Of a stretch of DNA of 30,022 nt, positions 23,641 through 30,022 are shown in pieces. Position numbers and translations under genes: made by a program. Under the pieces are notes generated by a model, which saw only the letters and a program-made list of their open reading frames with translations, searched no databases and had not been told where the DNA came from. How positions within the stretch are numbered: the first letter of the stretch is position 1; every line of letters starts with the position of its first letter. This DNA is from JACZSB01 sp965372015 (GTDB lineage: Bacteria; Fidelibacterota; Marinisomatia; SCGC-AAA003-L08; TS1B11): positions 1 through 30,022 of the forward strand of contig CBDVAP010000021.1 in the NCBI GenBank assembly GCA_965372015.1, read 5' to 3'.

Positions 23641-24426
23641 ATGAATTTGAATCTGAATCCTTCTTTGGGTGAGCAGTATAAAAGTGCAACTCAAAAATCG
23701 AGGGTTATCTCTGAAGATTGGACAGAAAGAAATGCATTCTGCTTTTCATGCGGCGGAACTCTAGCGCGAGAAAAAAACAATGCGCGCGTACTTGATTTCA
23801 CATGCGTAAGGTGTCATAACGAATTCGAACTAAAGAGTACACGTGGAAAGTTTTCTAACAAGCTACCTGATGGTGCATTTAGTACAATGATGGCCCGCCT
23901 ATGTGATGTTTCTAGTCCTGATTTCTTTTTTCTAACATATGATTTGAAGTCTTTCTGTGTGACGAATTTCTTCGCGGTTCCGACCTACTTCCTTGATGCA
24001 ACTGTAATTGAGAAACGAAAGCCGTTAGGTCCTGATGCTAGGCGTGCAGGCTGGGTAGGATGCAATATTGTCATGACTCGTATTCCAGAAGCGGGTAGAG
24101 TGTTCTATGTAAGGAACCGCCAAATACTACAAAAATCGTCCGTTATTGAAACTTGGGAACGAACTACCTTTCTGCGACATGAGGCAAGCCTCGAGACCAG
24201 AGGATGGACATTAGAGGTTCTTCGTATTATCGAGTCTCTCAACGTGAGAGAATTCACGCTTCAAAGAATGTATGACTTCGAAACACACTTGAAGCAGCTA
24301 TTTCCTCGCAACAATTTCATACGGGCAAAAATCCGGCAGCAATTGCAGGTGTTGCGCGATGCTGGTCTAATTGTGTTTGAAGGTCGAGGACACTACGTGG
24401 TCAATTTTGGTGGTTCAATAAAATGA
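23641..24426 (+). CDS. dpnI: DpnI-type methylation-dependent restriction endonuclease
   Basis: 261 residues (DpnI has 254) aligning along the whole length of DpnI. YKSATQKSRVISEDW (13-27) opens the match. Zinc cysteines are C34, C37, C55 and C58. The PD-(D/E)XK core LDF...EFELKSTRGKFS keeps Asp52, Glu63 and Lys65, equivalent to DpnI D53, E64 and K66. GPDARRAGWVGCNI and ETRGWTLEVLRII follow. The C-terminal winged helix (about 205-255) ends QQLQVLRDAGLIVFEGRGHY. DpnI cuts GATC only when adenine is methylated. The start was set by this alignment; a GTG at 23596 would add 15 residues and I see no strong ribosome-binding site. Base composition is clearly AT-richer than neighbours, a sign of acquisition. 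It overlaps the next ORF by 4 bases. Confidence 0.94.
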   Translation: MNLNLNPSLGEQYKSATQKSRVISEDWTERNAFCFSCGGTLAREKNNARVLDFTCVRCHNEFELKSTRGKFSNKLPDGAFSTMMARLCDVSSPDFFFLTYDLKSFCVTNFFAVPTYFLDATVIEKRKPLGPDARRAGWVGCNIVMTRIPEAGRVFYVRNRQILQKSSVIETWERTTFLRHEASLETRGWTLEVLRIIESLNVREFTLQRMYDFETHLKQLFPRNNFIRAKIRQQLQVLRDAGLIVFEGRGHYVVNFGGSIK

Positions 24427-24629
24427 GCGCAGCACCCTGGAATAATACACGCGCGCTAGAGGACCTGTTTGGCCAATCGGGAAGGGAATCAATCCGCTAT
24501 CTTAACTACTATCGTTGCTCTTGCGGAGCGTGTTGGGTTGATTGTTGGAGTTGTACATGCAATGATCGCTGCCCAGATTGCAACAAAGAGATTAAGCCTT
24601 ATCGTTCGGATGATGTTCCTGAAAGCTGA
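24423..24629 (+). CDS. Small Cys-rich (zinc-ribbon-like) protein
   Basis: 68 residues. Its ATG overlaps the dpnI stop (ATGA), so it should be translated with dpnI. The second half holds seven cysteines: RCSCGACWVDC, SCTCNDRCPDC, ending KPYRSDD. The spacing (CxCxxC, then CxCxxxCxxC) suggests a zinc-binding fold or two small ribbons. Similar tiny proteins of unknown function are common in phage and plasmid DNA. A role with the nuclease is inferred only from coupling. Confidence 0.65.
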   Translation: MSAAPWNNTRALEDLFGQSGRESIRYLNYYRCSCGACWVDCWSCTCNDRCPDCNKEIKPYRSDDVPES

Positions 24630-25129
24630 AGGAACTTCCCGTCTCGAACCTAGTAGCGGCGCAATCCCATCTTTACTTGTGGGTTCCAAACGCCTTATTG
24701 CAGGAAGGGCTGAAAGTTATCGAGGCTTGGGGGTTTACTTACAAGTCCAATCTAGTTTGGTACAAGATCCGTAAGGACGGAGGGCCCGACGGACGAGGAG
24801 TAGGCTTTTACTTTCGCAATGTTACCGAACTCGTTCTTTTTGGAATCCGCGGCAGCATGCGAACGTTGCAGCCTGGGCGGACACAAGTGAACCTCCTTTC
24901 GACGCGCAAGCGCGAGCACTCACGCAAGCCGGACGAAATTTATGATCTAATTGAAAGATGTTCTCCTGGACCATATTTAGAGCTTTTCGCACGTTTCCCA
25001 CATCCTGGGTGGGATCAGTGGGGAAATGAAGATGTTGAGGATAACTCACTCCATGGCGTTGCTTACCGTAATGGGCATGTTGATCCACAGCTGCGTTTGC
25101 TTGAATCGCCGGCGCAATATAAAGGTTAG
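24621..25129 (+). pseudogene. N-terminally truncated MT-A70 family DNA adenine methyltransferase
   Basis: Homology to phage-type MT-A70 methyltransferases begins right after an in-frame stop at 24620-24622: KLKELPVSNLVAAQSHLYLW, then VPNALLQEGLKVIEAWGF. It continues with YKSNLVWYKIRKDGGPDGRG, FYFRNVTELVLFGIRG, REHSRKPDEIYDLIERCSPG and LFARFPHPGWDQWGNE to the TAG at 25127. The N-terminal part with the catalytic DPPW motif is missing, and no such motif appears in any frame of the upstream ORFs. There is no good start codon before TTG 24677. A deletion has apparently joined the methylase tail to the end of the small Cys-rich gene. It should be catalytically dead. Confidence 0.85.
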
Positions 25130-25192
25130 GTAAGTGTTTTACGCTCCTCATGCTAGCAGATTGCCGAGACAATGATTTAACACACAGTCGTA

Positions 25193-25241
25193 GGGGATTT
25201 ACAGCGCCTAGCACTAATAGAGGGCTAGGCTAAAAGTCCCC
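25193..25241 (+). other. Structured intergenic element, possible small RNA 5' part
   Basis: In the gap 25130-25439, GGGGA (25193-25197) can pair with TCCCC (25237-25241). Inside it CCTAGC (25207-25212) pairs with GCTAGG (25224-25229), giving nested hairpins. A terminator follows at 25261. This could be a small RNA or a 3' UTR; no ORF fits. Confidence 0.35.
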
Positions 25242-25260
25242 GAGGATTACTATCAGCCTG

Positions 25261-25291
25261 AAGCGCCTGACTGCCACGGTCGGGCGCTTTT
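25261..25291 (+). terminator. Rho-independent terminator
   Basis: AAGCGCCTGAC (25261-25271) pairs with GTCGGGCGCTT (25279-25289), 11 base pairs with one G-U and a 7-base loop, followed by TTTTA. It ends the defence island or the structured element upstream. Confidence 0.82.
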
Positions 25292-25363
25292 ACTATTATC
25301 AACCGCAGAAGCACCTGCCGGCACCGATAGAGTAAAGCGCAGCCTGATCCTTCCTTAACCGCC

Positions 25364-25429
25364 CCCAGGAGCGAAATCCGTAAATAATTGCATGTGGGAC
25401 CATATAGGTCGTAATTTTGGGCTCCTGGG
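25364..25429 (+). promoter_or_regulatory. Inverted repeat in the bolA leader next to the ribosome-binding site
   Basis: CCCAGGAGC (25364-25372) and GCTCCTGGG (25421-25429) are a perfect 9-base inverted repeat with a 48-base loop. The right arm runs directly into the GGGAGGAGG ribosome-binding site of bolA. It may fold in the leader mRNA and affect translation, or be a spaced operator. Confidence 0.4.
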
Positions 25430-25439
25430 AGGAGGACTG

Positions 25440-25721
25440 ATGACAACAACTGAAGTGCAGACATTAATCGAGGGCGGTTTGCCAGGCGCCAAAGCCCTGG
25501 TCAAGGATCGGCGGGGCAGCGGCAACCATTTCGAGGCCGTGGTGATTGCTTCGCAATTCGAAGATCGCAGCCTGGTGGAGCAGCATCGCCTGGTGTACGC
25601 CGCCTGCAGCGAGCACCTTAAGGCGGCCATCCACGCCCTGGCACTACAAACGTTCAGCCCCGGCCAGTGGGAGCAGGCTGAAAAAGAAGGAGTCCAGCCA
25701 TGGATCTGGCAGCCCAAATAA
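25440..25721 (+). CDS. bolA: BolA-family protein
   Basis: 93 residues from ATG 25440, preceded by GGGAGGAGG at 4-6 bases; the longer frame from 25392 lacks this. The BolA fold signature is HFEAVVIASQFEDRSLVEQHRLVYAA (residues 30-55), followed by HLKAAIHALALQTFSP. The His in QHR and the Ser/Lys of the first loop (DRRGSGNHFEA) are as in BolA/IbaG proteins that bind a [2Fe-2S] cluster with a monothiol glutaredoxin. That partner is the next gene, overlapping by 22 bases. The pair probably handles iron-sulfur cluster delivery or iron sensing in the cytoplasm. Confidence 0.9.
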   Translation: MTTTEVQTLIEGGLPGAKALVKDRRGSGNHFEAVVIASQFEDRSLVEQHRLVYAACSEHLKAAIHALALQTFSPGQWEQAEKEGVQPWIWQPK

Positions 25722-26026
25722 AGAGCGACATCGAATCCAACCCCATCGTCTTGTACATGAAAGGCACGGCGGAAATGCCCCGCTGCGGCTTTTCCATGCG
25801 GGCGGTGCAGGTGCTTGAGCACTACAGTGTGCCATTCAAGGATGTTGATATTTTAGCGGACCCGGAGATCAGGGTCAAACTCTCCGAATACTCCCACTGG
25901 CCCACCATACCGCAGCTTTTCGTCAAGGGCAAACTTGTCGGAGGCTCGGATATCATGCTGGAGCTACACCAGCGGGGCGAGCTACTGCCAATCCTGGAGA
26001 AAGCGGTGCTCCCTGACGGGGAGTGA
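25700..26026 (+). CDS. grxD: Grx4-type monothiol glutaredoxin
   Basis: 108 residues. The CGFS active site is in KGTAEMPRCGFSMRAV (Cys29, with Lys21 of the KGT motif), followed by WPTIPQLFVKGKLVGGSDI, which holds the cis-Pro and the glutathione-binding GGSD. Monothiol CGFS glutaredoxins carry a [2Fe-2S] cluster bridged by glutathione and form heterodimers with BolA. The start lies inside bolA (22-base overlap), so the two are coupled. Confidence 0.95.
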   Translation: MDLAAQIKSDIESNPIVLYMKGTAEMPRCGFSMRAVQVLEHYSVPFKDVDILADPEIRVKLSEYSHWPTIPQLFVKGKLVGGSDIMLELHQRGELLPILEKAVLPDGE

Positions 26027-26080
26027 TCGATTTGTACCCGCATTCCAATCCGGAATATCCCTAATCTAGACAGTGATAGA

Positions 26081-26132
26081 TGCTCCCTGCGTGCTCCCAA
26101 ATGTGGGGGCGTGCTCCGACGTTTCTGCCGGA
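26081..26132. repeat. GTGCTCCC-type repeat cluster, copy 3
   Basis: TGCTCCC at 26081-26087, GTGCTCCC at 26091-26098 and GTGCTCC at 26111-26117 are spaced direct repeats in the 233-base gap between grxD and the TPR lipoprotein. The last is followed by CTGCCGGAT at 26125, just as GTGCTCCC at 16365 is followed by CTGCCGGAT. The rest of the gap shows no gene. Confidence 0.55.
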
Positions 26133-26259
26133 TCGCTGGGGATAGCACTGCTGCGGCCGGCCCTGGTGAATATTTACTTCCTTAGATTTGTACTTGCATT
26201 TTCCCCCGTAAGCCGCAAACTTTCCGTCGTATCATGAGCATTCATAGACAGCCTACACC

Positions 26260-26655
26260 ATGACCAAACCCTCCTCCGCCTATCTGCTGCTATGCTTTGG
26301 AATGCTGCTGGCGCTGGGCTGCGGCCAAGACCCCCAACGGCATTTGGACCTGGGCCAGTGGTACTACGAGAAGGGGCTGGTGGACGACGCCATCCTGGAG
26401 TACAAGGAAGCCCTCCGGGTGGCCCCGGCTGATCCCCGGCGCATGAATCGTGAAGAGGTGGGAATGGTGGCCCGGGCTCACCGGGGATTGGCGATAGCCT
26501 ATACCAGCAAGCAGTGGTACGAAATGGCCTTAGCGGAAGCCCGCAAGACCTTCGATCTGCATCCCACACCGGAGAACTACGAGCTACAGGAGTTGATTCG
26601 CCAGCGAGGCAACTTAGAATCGCTTTCCACCCGGGGCGGCACACAGCCGTTCTGA
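26260..26655 (+). CDS. TPR-containing lipoprotein
   Basis: 131 residues. Signal peptide with hydrophobic core SAYLLLCFGMLLALGC; lipobox LALGC with Cys21. Two or three TPR-like helical pairs follow: HLDLGQWYYEKGLVDDAILE (29-48), KEALRVAPADP, then ARAHRGLAIAYTSKQWYEMA (70-89). It is probably a periplasm-facing scaffold. It lies 6 bases upstream of the ABC transporter genes, so it is probably co-expressed with them. Confidence 0.8.
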   Translation: MTKPSSAYLLLCFGMLLALGCGQDPQRHLDLGQWYYEKGLVDDAILEYKEALRVAPADPRRMNREEVGMVARAHRGLAIAYTSKQWYEMALAEARKTFDLHPTPENYELQELIRQRGNLESLSTRGGTQPF

Positions 26656-26661
26656 CACGCC

Positions 26662-27306
26662 ATGTTGGCACTGGAGGCGGTGTGGCAAACCTATCCCGGT
26701 AACGGCACCAGTATTCTGCGGGACTGTTCCTACTTTTTCAAGCCGACCCAATGCTATGCTATCCAGGGAGAATCCGGCAGTGGCAAGACCACCCTGCTGA
26801 AAGCATTCAACAACCTACTGCCCATTGACCGGGGCACTATTTCACTCAGCGGCACGGATATCACCGAATTGCCGCCGGCCAGGTTGCGGCGACGGATCGC
26901 CCTGCAATTCCAGAAACCGGCCTTCGTTGGTCCCACGGTGCGTGACAACCTGTCCTTCGCGGCCCATTTGAGCGGCCGTGATGGGCTGGATTTCGCGAGA
27001 CAATTGGAGCAGGTGCAACTGGACCCCGGTTTGATCGACAGGTCCGTGACCAGCTTGAGCGCCGGCCAGCAGCAGCGGGTGTGCCTGGCCCGTACCCTTA
27101 TTACCCAGCCGGAAGTCCTGCTGTTGGATGAGCCGACGGCGGCCCTGGACGACGACACCGCCATCAAGGTGCTGGACCTGGTGGCAGACATCAGCCGGGA
27201 CGAGGGACTGCTCACCATCATGGTCACCCACCGCCGCTCGCACGCCCAGCGGCTGGGGCAGACGATACTGGAACTGGCCCGAGGACAATTGCGCGAGGTG
27301 GCCTGA
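26662..27306 (+). CDS. fetA: ABC transporter ATP-binding protein, FetA-type
   Basis: 214 residues, a single ABC ATPase domain. Walker A GESGSGKTT (36-44), Q-loop near FQKPAFVGPTV, signature LSAGQQQR, Walker B VLLLDEPTAALD and switch His in MVTHRR. Short length and the FetB-type permease next door fit FetA (YbbL), half of an exporter linked to iron efflux and oxidative-stress resistance in E. coli. Substrate here is inferred from that. The stop overlaps the fetB ATG by one base. Confidence 0.88.
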   Translation: MLALEAVWQTYPGNGTSILRDCSYFFKPTQCYAIQGESGSGKTTLLKAFNNLLPIDRGTISLSGTDITELPPARLRRRIALQFQKPAFVGPTVRDNLSFAAHLSGRDGLDFARQLEQVQLDPGLIDRSVTSLSAGQQQRVCLARTLITQPEVLLLDEPTAALDDDTAIKVLDLVADISRDEGLLTIMVTHRRSHAQRLGQTILELARGQLREVA

Positions 27307-28097
27307 TGCACCCCTACTACCTGAGTTTTGGCGATGTGTCCCTGTCGTTGCTGCTCATGGCACTGGCGATCGCGGTAGCCCGGTTCAAGGCGTTGGGGAT
27401 CGAGAAGAGCCTGGTGTTGGGAACGGTACGCACATTCGTGCAGCTGACGCTGATCGGTTACGCCCTCAATTTCCTGTTTCTGTCCACTTCCCTTTGGGTT
27501 TTTGTGGCCGTGGCGCTGGCGATGCTGGCGGTGGCCAGTTGGGAAGCGGTGCGGCGGCAGCAGGTCCGCATACCCCGATTCTACCTGATTACCTTCGTCT
27601 CGCTGGCGACGGCTCTGGCAATCAGCACGGCAGTGGTAGTGGCGTTGATCATCCGGCCCGATCCGTGGCACAGCCTGGTGGTGACCATCCCACTCTCGGG
27701 CATGGTGTTGGGCAACAGCCTGAACGTGATCTCGCTGTCGGCCAATCGCTTCCTGAGCGAACTGCGGCTGAGGCGGGGTGAGGTGGAGACGGCCCTGTCA
27801 CTGGCGGCGCCGCCATCTCAGGCCTTGCACCCAGTGTTCAAGAGTGCTGTCTCCAGTGCCCTGATCCCGGCCATCAACGCCTTGATGACGGTGGGGCTGG
27901 TGCAGCTGCCAGGGGTGATGACGGGGCAAATCCTGGCCGGCATGCCGCCGATGGAAGCGATCAAAATTCAGATCGTGATCATGATGATGTGGGTTACCAC
28001 CGGGGTGGTGAGCGGTGTGATCTCCACGACGCTACTCAGCCGCCAATTGGTGAACCGGCGCTGGCAGGTGCGCTGGGAACTGTTGCCGGCGGAATAG
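27306..28097 (+). CDS. fetB: FetB-type ABC permease (UPF0014 family)
   Basis: 263 residues with about 6-7 membrane spans. The family core is present: VRTFVQLTLIGYAL (42-55), IPLSGMVLGNSLNVISLSAN and the conserved cytoplasmic/TM motif GLVQLPGVMTGQILAGMPPM followed by IKIQIVIMMMW. These are the strongest features of the FetB/YbbM family. It forms the membrane part of the exporter with FetA. It ends 16 bases before the convergent FabL-like gene. Confidence 0.9.
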   Translation: MHPYYLSFGDVSLSLLLMALAIAVARFKALGIEKSLVLGTVRTFVQLTLIGYALNFLFLSTSLWVFVAVALAMLAVASWEAVRRQQVRIPRFYLITFVSLATALAISTAVVVALIIRPDPWHSLVVTIPLSGMVLGNSLNVISLSANRFLSELRLRRGEVETALSLAAPPSQALHPVFKSAVSSALIPAINALMTVGLVQLPGVMTGQILAGMPPMEAIKIQIVIMMMWVTTGVVSGVISTTLLSRQLVNRRWQVRWELLPAE

Positions 28098-28113
28098 CTA
28101 CGGTCTGGCGCCG

Positions 28114-28896
28114 TTACCCCGCGATGTCCTCGCCGCCGTCGACCCGGATGACGTTGCCAGTCAGCCAGCTGCTCTCGCTCAGTCCCAGCCGCCGGATGGC
28201 CCGGGCCACATCCTGGGGCTCGGTCAGGCGCCCATGAGGGTTGCGCTTCAGGCCCATATCGAGCATAGCCTGGCTGCCGGGTATCTTTCGTAGGGCCGGC
28301 GTATCGGTCACCCCGGCCTGGATGGCGTTGGCTGCAATGCCGGCCGGCGCCAGCTCCACGGCTAGCTGCCGGATATACGACTCCAGGGCCGCCTTAGCCC
28401 CCGACACCGCCCCGTATTTGGGCCACTGACTATGCCCGCCGGATGACGTCAGAGCGAAAATCTGGCTGCCCCGTTTGAGCAGGCCGGCCCCGAACAGGTC
28501 CTGAGCCCAGAAAATAAGGCTGGCGGCCATGACATTCAGCGTGAGTTCCACTTCCGGCTGATCCAACGCTTCCTGAGGATCGGCCGCAATCACCGGTTTC
28601 AGTACTCCGAACGCCAGGGAGTGCAGCAGCACCTTCACCCGTCCCTCTTCCCCAAGCAACTCCTGGAGCCGGGAAACCACTTCGCGGCGGGTTTCGGACT
28701 TGGCGGCATTATGGTTAAAAAATACTACTTCTACCCCAGTGGCCCGGATCTGCTCGAAGACCGCCTGGACCTGTGGCTGGGTGGCGCGGCGGTCCAGGTG
28801 GACACCAGCGATACTTACACCGGCCTTGGCTAACTCAATGGCAGTGGCGGCTCCAAAACCACTGGAGGCACCCAGGATTACAGCCCAGTCCGACAT
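28114..28896 (-). CDS. fabL: SDR-family enoyl-ACP reductase, FabL-like
   Basis: 260 residues from ATG 28896, preceded by GGAGGAG at 6 bases; an ATG at 28923 would add 9 residues. Nucleotide loop GASSGFGAAT. The active site reads YGAVSGAKAALE with Tyr161 and Lys168 spaced Y-x6-K, the enoyl-ACP reductase pattern, in place of the Y-x3-K of ordinary SDRs. HSLAFGVLKP and AVELAPAGIAANAIQAGVTD fit the FabL (FabI III, NADPH) group. It would reduce enoyl-ACP in the last step of fatty acid elongation. RVDGG closes the domain. FabL versus another Y-x6-K SDR is not certain. Confidence 0.82.
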   Translation of the reverse strand: MSDWAVILGASSGFGAATAIELAKAGVSIAGVHLDRRATQPQVQAVFEQIRATGVEVVFFNHNAAKSETRREVVSRLQELLGEEGRVKVLLHSLAFGVLKPVIAADPQEALDQPEVELTLNVMAASLIFWAQDLFGAGLLKRGSQIFALTSSGGHSQWPKYGAVSGAKAALESYIRQLAVELAPAGIAANAIQAGVTDTPALRKIPGSQAMLDMGLKRNPHGRLTEPQDVARAIRRLGLSESSWLTGNVIRVDGGEDIAG

Positions 28897-29159
28897 GCTT
28901 TGCTCCTCCCCCGTAAATTGCACTGCTGTAGCACTGGTTAATTTAAGTCGCTCAAACGGGTTTGTTCCGGTGCGAAATACCTGACCGCGGCTGGAATAAA
29001 CACTCCGGCCTGCTCGCGTTATGGCGGAATTGCTCCCAAAATTGCAGCCGGTAATGGACCGGCTAGTGCGCCAACCGGCGGACTGATCCCCCTGCTGTAG
29101 CTTGCCCGAGCCCGGTTAGCTACCAATTCCGATCCTTAGCGGCCTAAATTCGGCTCGCC

Positions 29160-30022
29160 ATGGCACTGCAATGCGGCATCATCGGCTTGCCCAACGCCGG
29201 CAAGTCCACCATCTTCAACGCCCTCACCGCCGCTCAAGTCCCGGCGGAGAGCTACCCCTTCTGCACAATCGATCCCAACACCGGTGTGGTACCGGTACCC
29301 GACAGTCGCCTGGATCAGGTGGCCGTCATTTTCAAGTCGCCCAAACGCACCCCAACGGTGGTGGAGTTTGTGGACATTGCCGGGCTGGTGCGCGGAGCCA
29401 GCAAAGGCGAAGGATTGGGCAACAAGTTTCTGGGACGCATTCGGGAGGTGGAGGCGCTGGTGCATGTGGTGCGTTGCTTTGAGGACCCGGACGTGACCCA
29501 TGTGGAAGGCAGCCTGGACCCGGTGCGCGACGCCGAGCTGGTGACCACCGAACTGCTGCTCAAGGACCTGGAGACCGCCGGCCGCCGCCATCAAAGGGTG
29601 CAAAAAAGCGCCCGCACCGGAGACAAGGAAGCCGCCAAGGAAGCGCTGATTTGGGATCAGGTGCTGGAGGGGCTGGATCAGGGCCGCACGGTGCGCAGCC
29701 TCAACCTGGACGCAAAGCAGCTGGAGCCGGTGAGGCGGCTGGACCTGCTGACGGAGAAACCGGTGCTGTACGTAGCCAATGTGGACGAGGAGGAGATTCA
29801 GCACAGCGACCGGGCCGACGACATTAAGGCGCTTTTCGCCCTGGCTAAGAGCGAAGGCAACCTGTGTATCCGGCTGTGCGGGCGGCTGGAGCATGAGATG
29901 TCGCTGCTGGATGCGGACGAGCGGATGGAGTTTATTGACGGCTACAACTTGCCTGAGCCCGGCCTGGACAAACTGGTGCATGCGGCCTACCGGCTGCTGG
30001 GCTACCAGACCTTTTTCACCGG
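29160..30022 (+). CDS. ychF: Redox-regulated ATPase YchF, C-terminus cut by window edge
   Basis: 287 residues seen of about 360. Obg-family G domain: G1 GLPNAGKST (9-17), G3 region VDIAGLVRGASKGEGLGNKF (71-90) and, in the G4 position, NVDE (207-210), the NxxE variant that gives YchF/OLA1 its ATP preference. The coiled-coil insertion (about 128-195) is present; the TGS domain begins near the right edge. YchF acts on ribosomes and in redox stress. The start is ATG 29160; no strong ribosome-binding site is visible. The 263-base divergent gap with the FabL-like gene contains no clear feature. Confidence 0.95.
   Translation, partial: MALQCGIIGLPNAGKSTIFNALTAAQVPAESYPFCTIDPNTGVVPVPDSRLDQVAVIFKSPKRTPTVVEFVDIAGLVRGASKGEGLGNKFLGRIREVEALVHVVRCFEDPDVTHVEGSLDPVRDAELVTTELLLKDLETAGRRHQRVQKSARTGDKEAAKEALIWDQVLEGLDQGRTVRSLNLDAKQLEPVRRLDLLTEKPVLYVANVDEEEIQHSDRADDIKALFALAKSEGNLCIRLCGRLEHEMSLLDADERMEFIDGYNLPEPGLDKLVHAAYRLLGYQTFFT

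Noticed and set aside
24469..24774. 101-residue frame between dpnI and the methylase fragment as a missing N-terminus of the MT-A70 enzyme
   Set aside because: It has no DPPW motif or other MT-A70 N-terminal features and is in a different frame from the fragment.
26754..27671. 305-residue minus-strand open frame across fetA and fetB
   Set aside because: Covers two genes with clear ABC motifs on the plus strand; low-complexity translation.
29136..29981. 281-residue minus-strand open frame inside ychF
   Set aside because: The plus strand encodes a textbook YchF GTPase-fold domain; the reverse frame is a shadow.
1..30022. tRNA, rRNA or CRISPR arrays
   Set aside because: No tRNA cloverleaf, rRNA-like stretch or regularly spaced direct repeats with unique spacers was found by eye in the gaps; the GTGCTCCC copies are too few and irregular for CRISPR.

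Overview
The window reads as chromosomal DNA of a GC-rich (by eye high-50s percent), diderm, respiring bacterium. It has lipoproteins with lipoboxes, an outer-membrane beta-barrel protein, an sdhCDAB complex II operon and many TPR proteins. I cannot place the phylum from the sequence alone. An uncultured lineage of the FCB / Neomarinimicrobiota / KSB1 kind is a guess.

Layout. 1-4061 (minus strand): an FGGY sugar/polyol kinase running off the left edge, an esterase-D-like hydrolase, a hicAB toxin-antitoxin pair, an EncFtn-type encapsulated ferritin and the radical SAM enzyme AmrS. 4384-7185 (plus): a small membrane protein, a GAF/fRMsr-like protein, an NRDE/TANGO2 protein and coaBC, the last three tightly packed. 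7584-14841 (plus) is the highlight: a seven-gene run closed by a clear terminator at 14881-14906. It encodes an envelope lipoprotein, a coiled-coil/TPR periplasmic protein, an outer-membrane barrel + coiled-coil + TPR protein, MotA, MotB, a rebuilt FliF and a FliG. No rod, hook, filament, export or FliM/FliN genes lie in the window. I infer a flagellum-independent ion-driven motor linked to the outer membrane.

15141-19998: a saccharopine-dehydrogenase-like oxidoreductase, an unknown minus-strand gene, a SpoVG protein ending in an SSB-like acidic tip, an NhaC antiporter and an MNT/HEPN toxin-antitoxin pair. After that pair, at 20030-20142, lies a frameshifted 3' remnant of a second nhaC copy. 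20312-23562 is sdhCDAB. 23641-25129 is an AT-richer, probably acquired defence island: a DpnI-type methyl-directed restriction enzyme, a tiny Cys-rich protein and a beheaded MT-A70 adenine methyltransferase. 25440-26026 is a bolA-grxD iron-sulfur pair. 26260-28097 is a TPR lipoprotein with a FetAB-type ABC exporter. 28114-28896 (minus) is a FabL-like enoyl reductase, and ychF starts at 29160 and runs off the right edge.

Intergenic gaps carry a dispersed GTGCTCCC hairpin/repeat family (14956-14990, 16365-16452, 26081-26132). Coordinates include stop codons. Starts were moved inward where family alignment or a ribosome-binding site favoured it.
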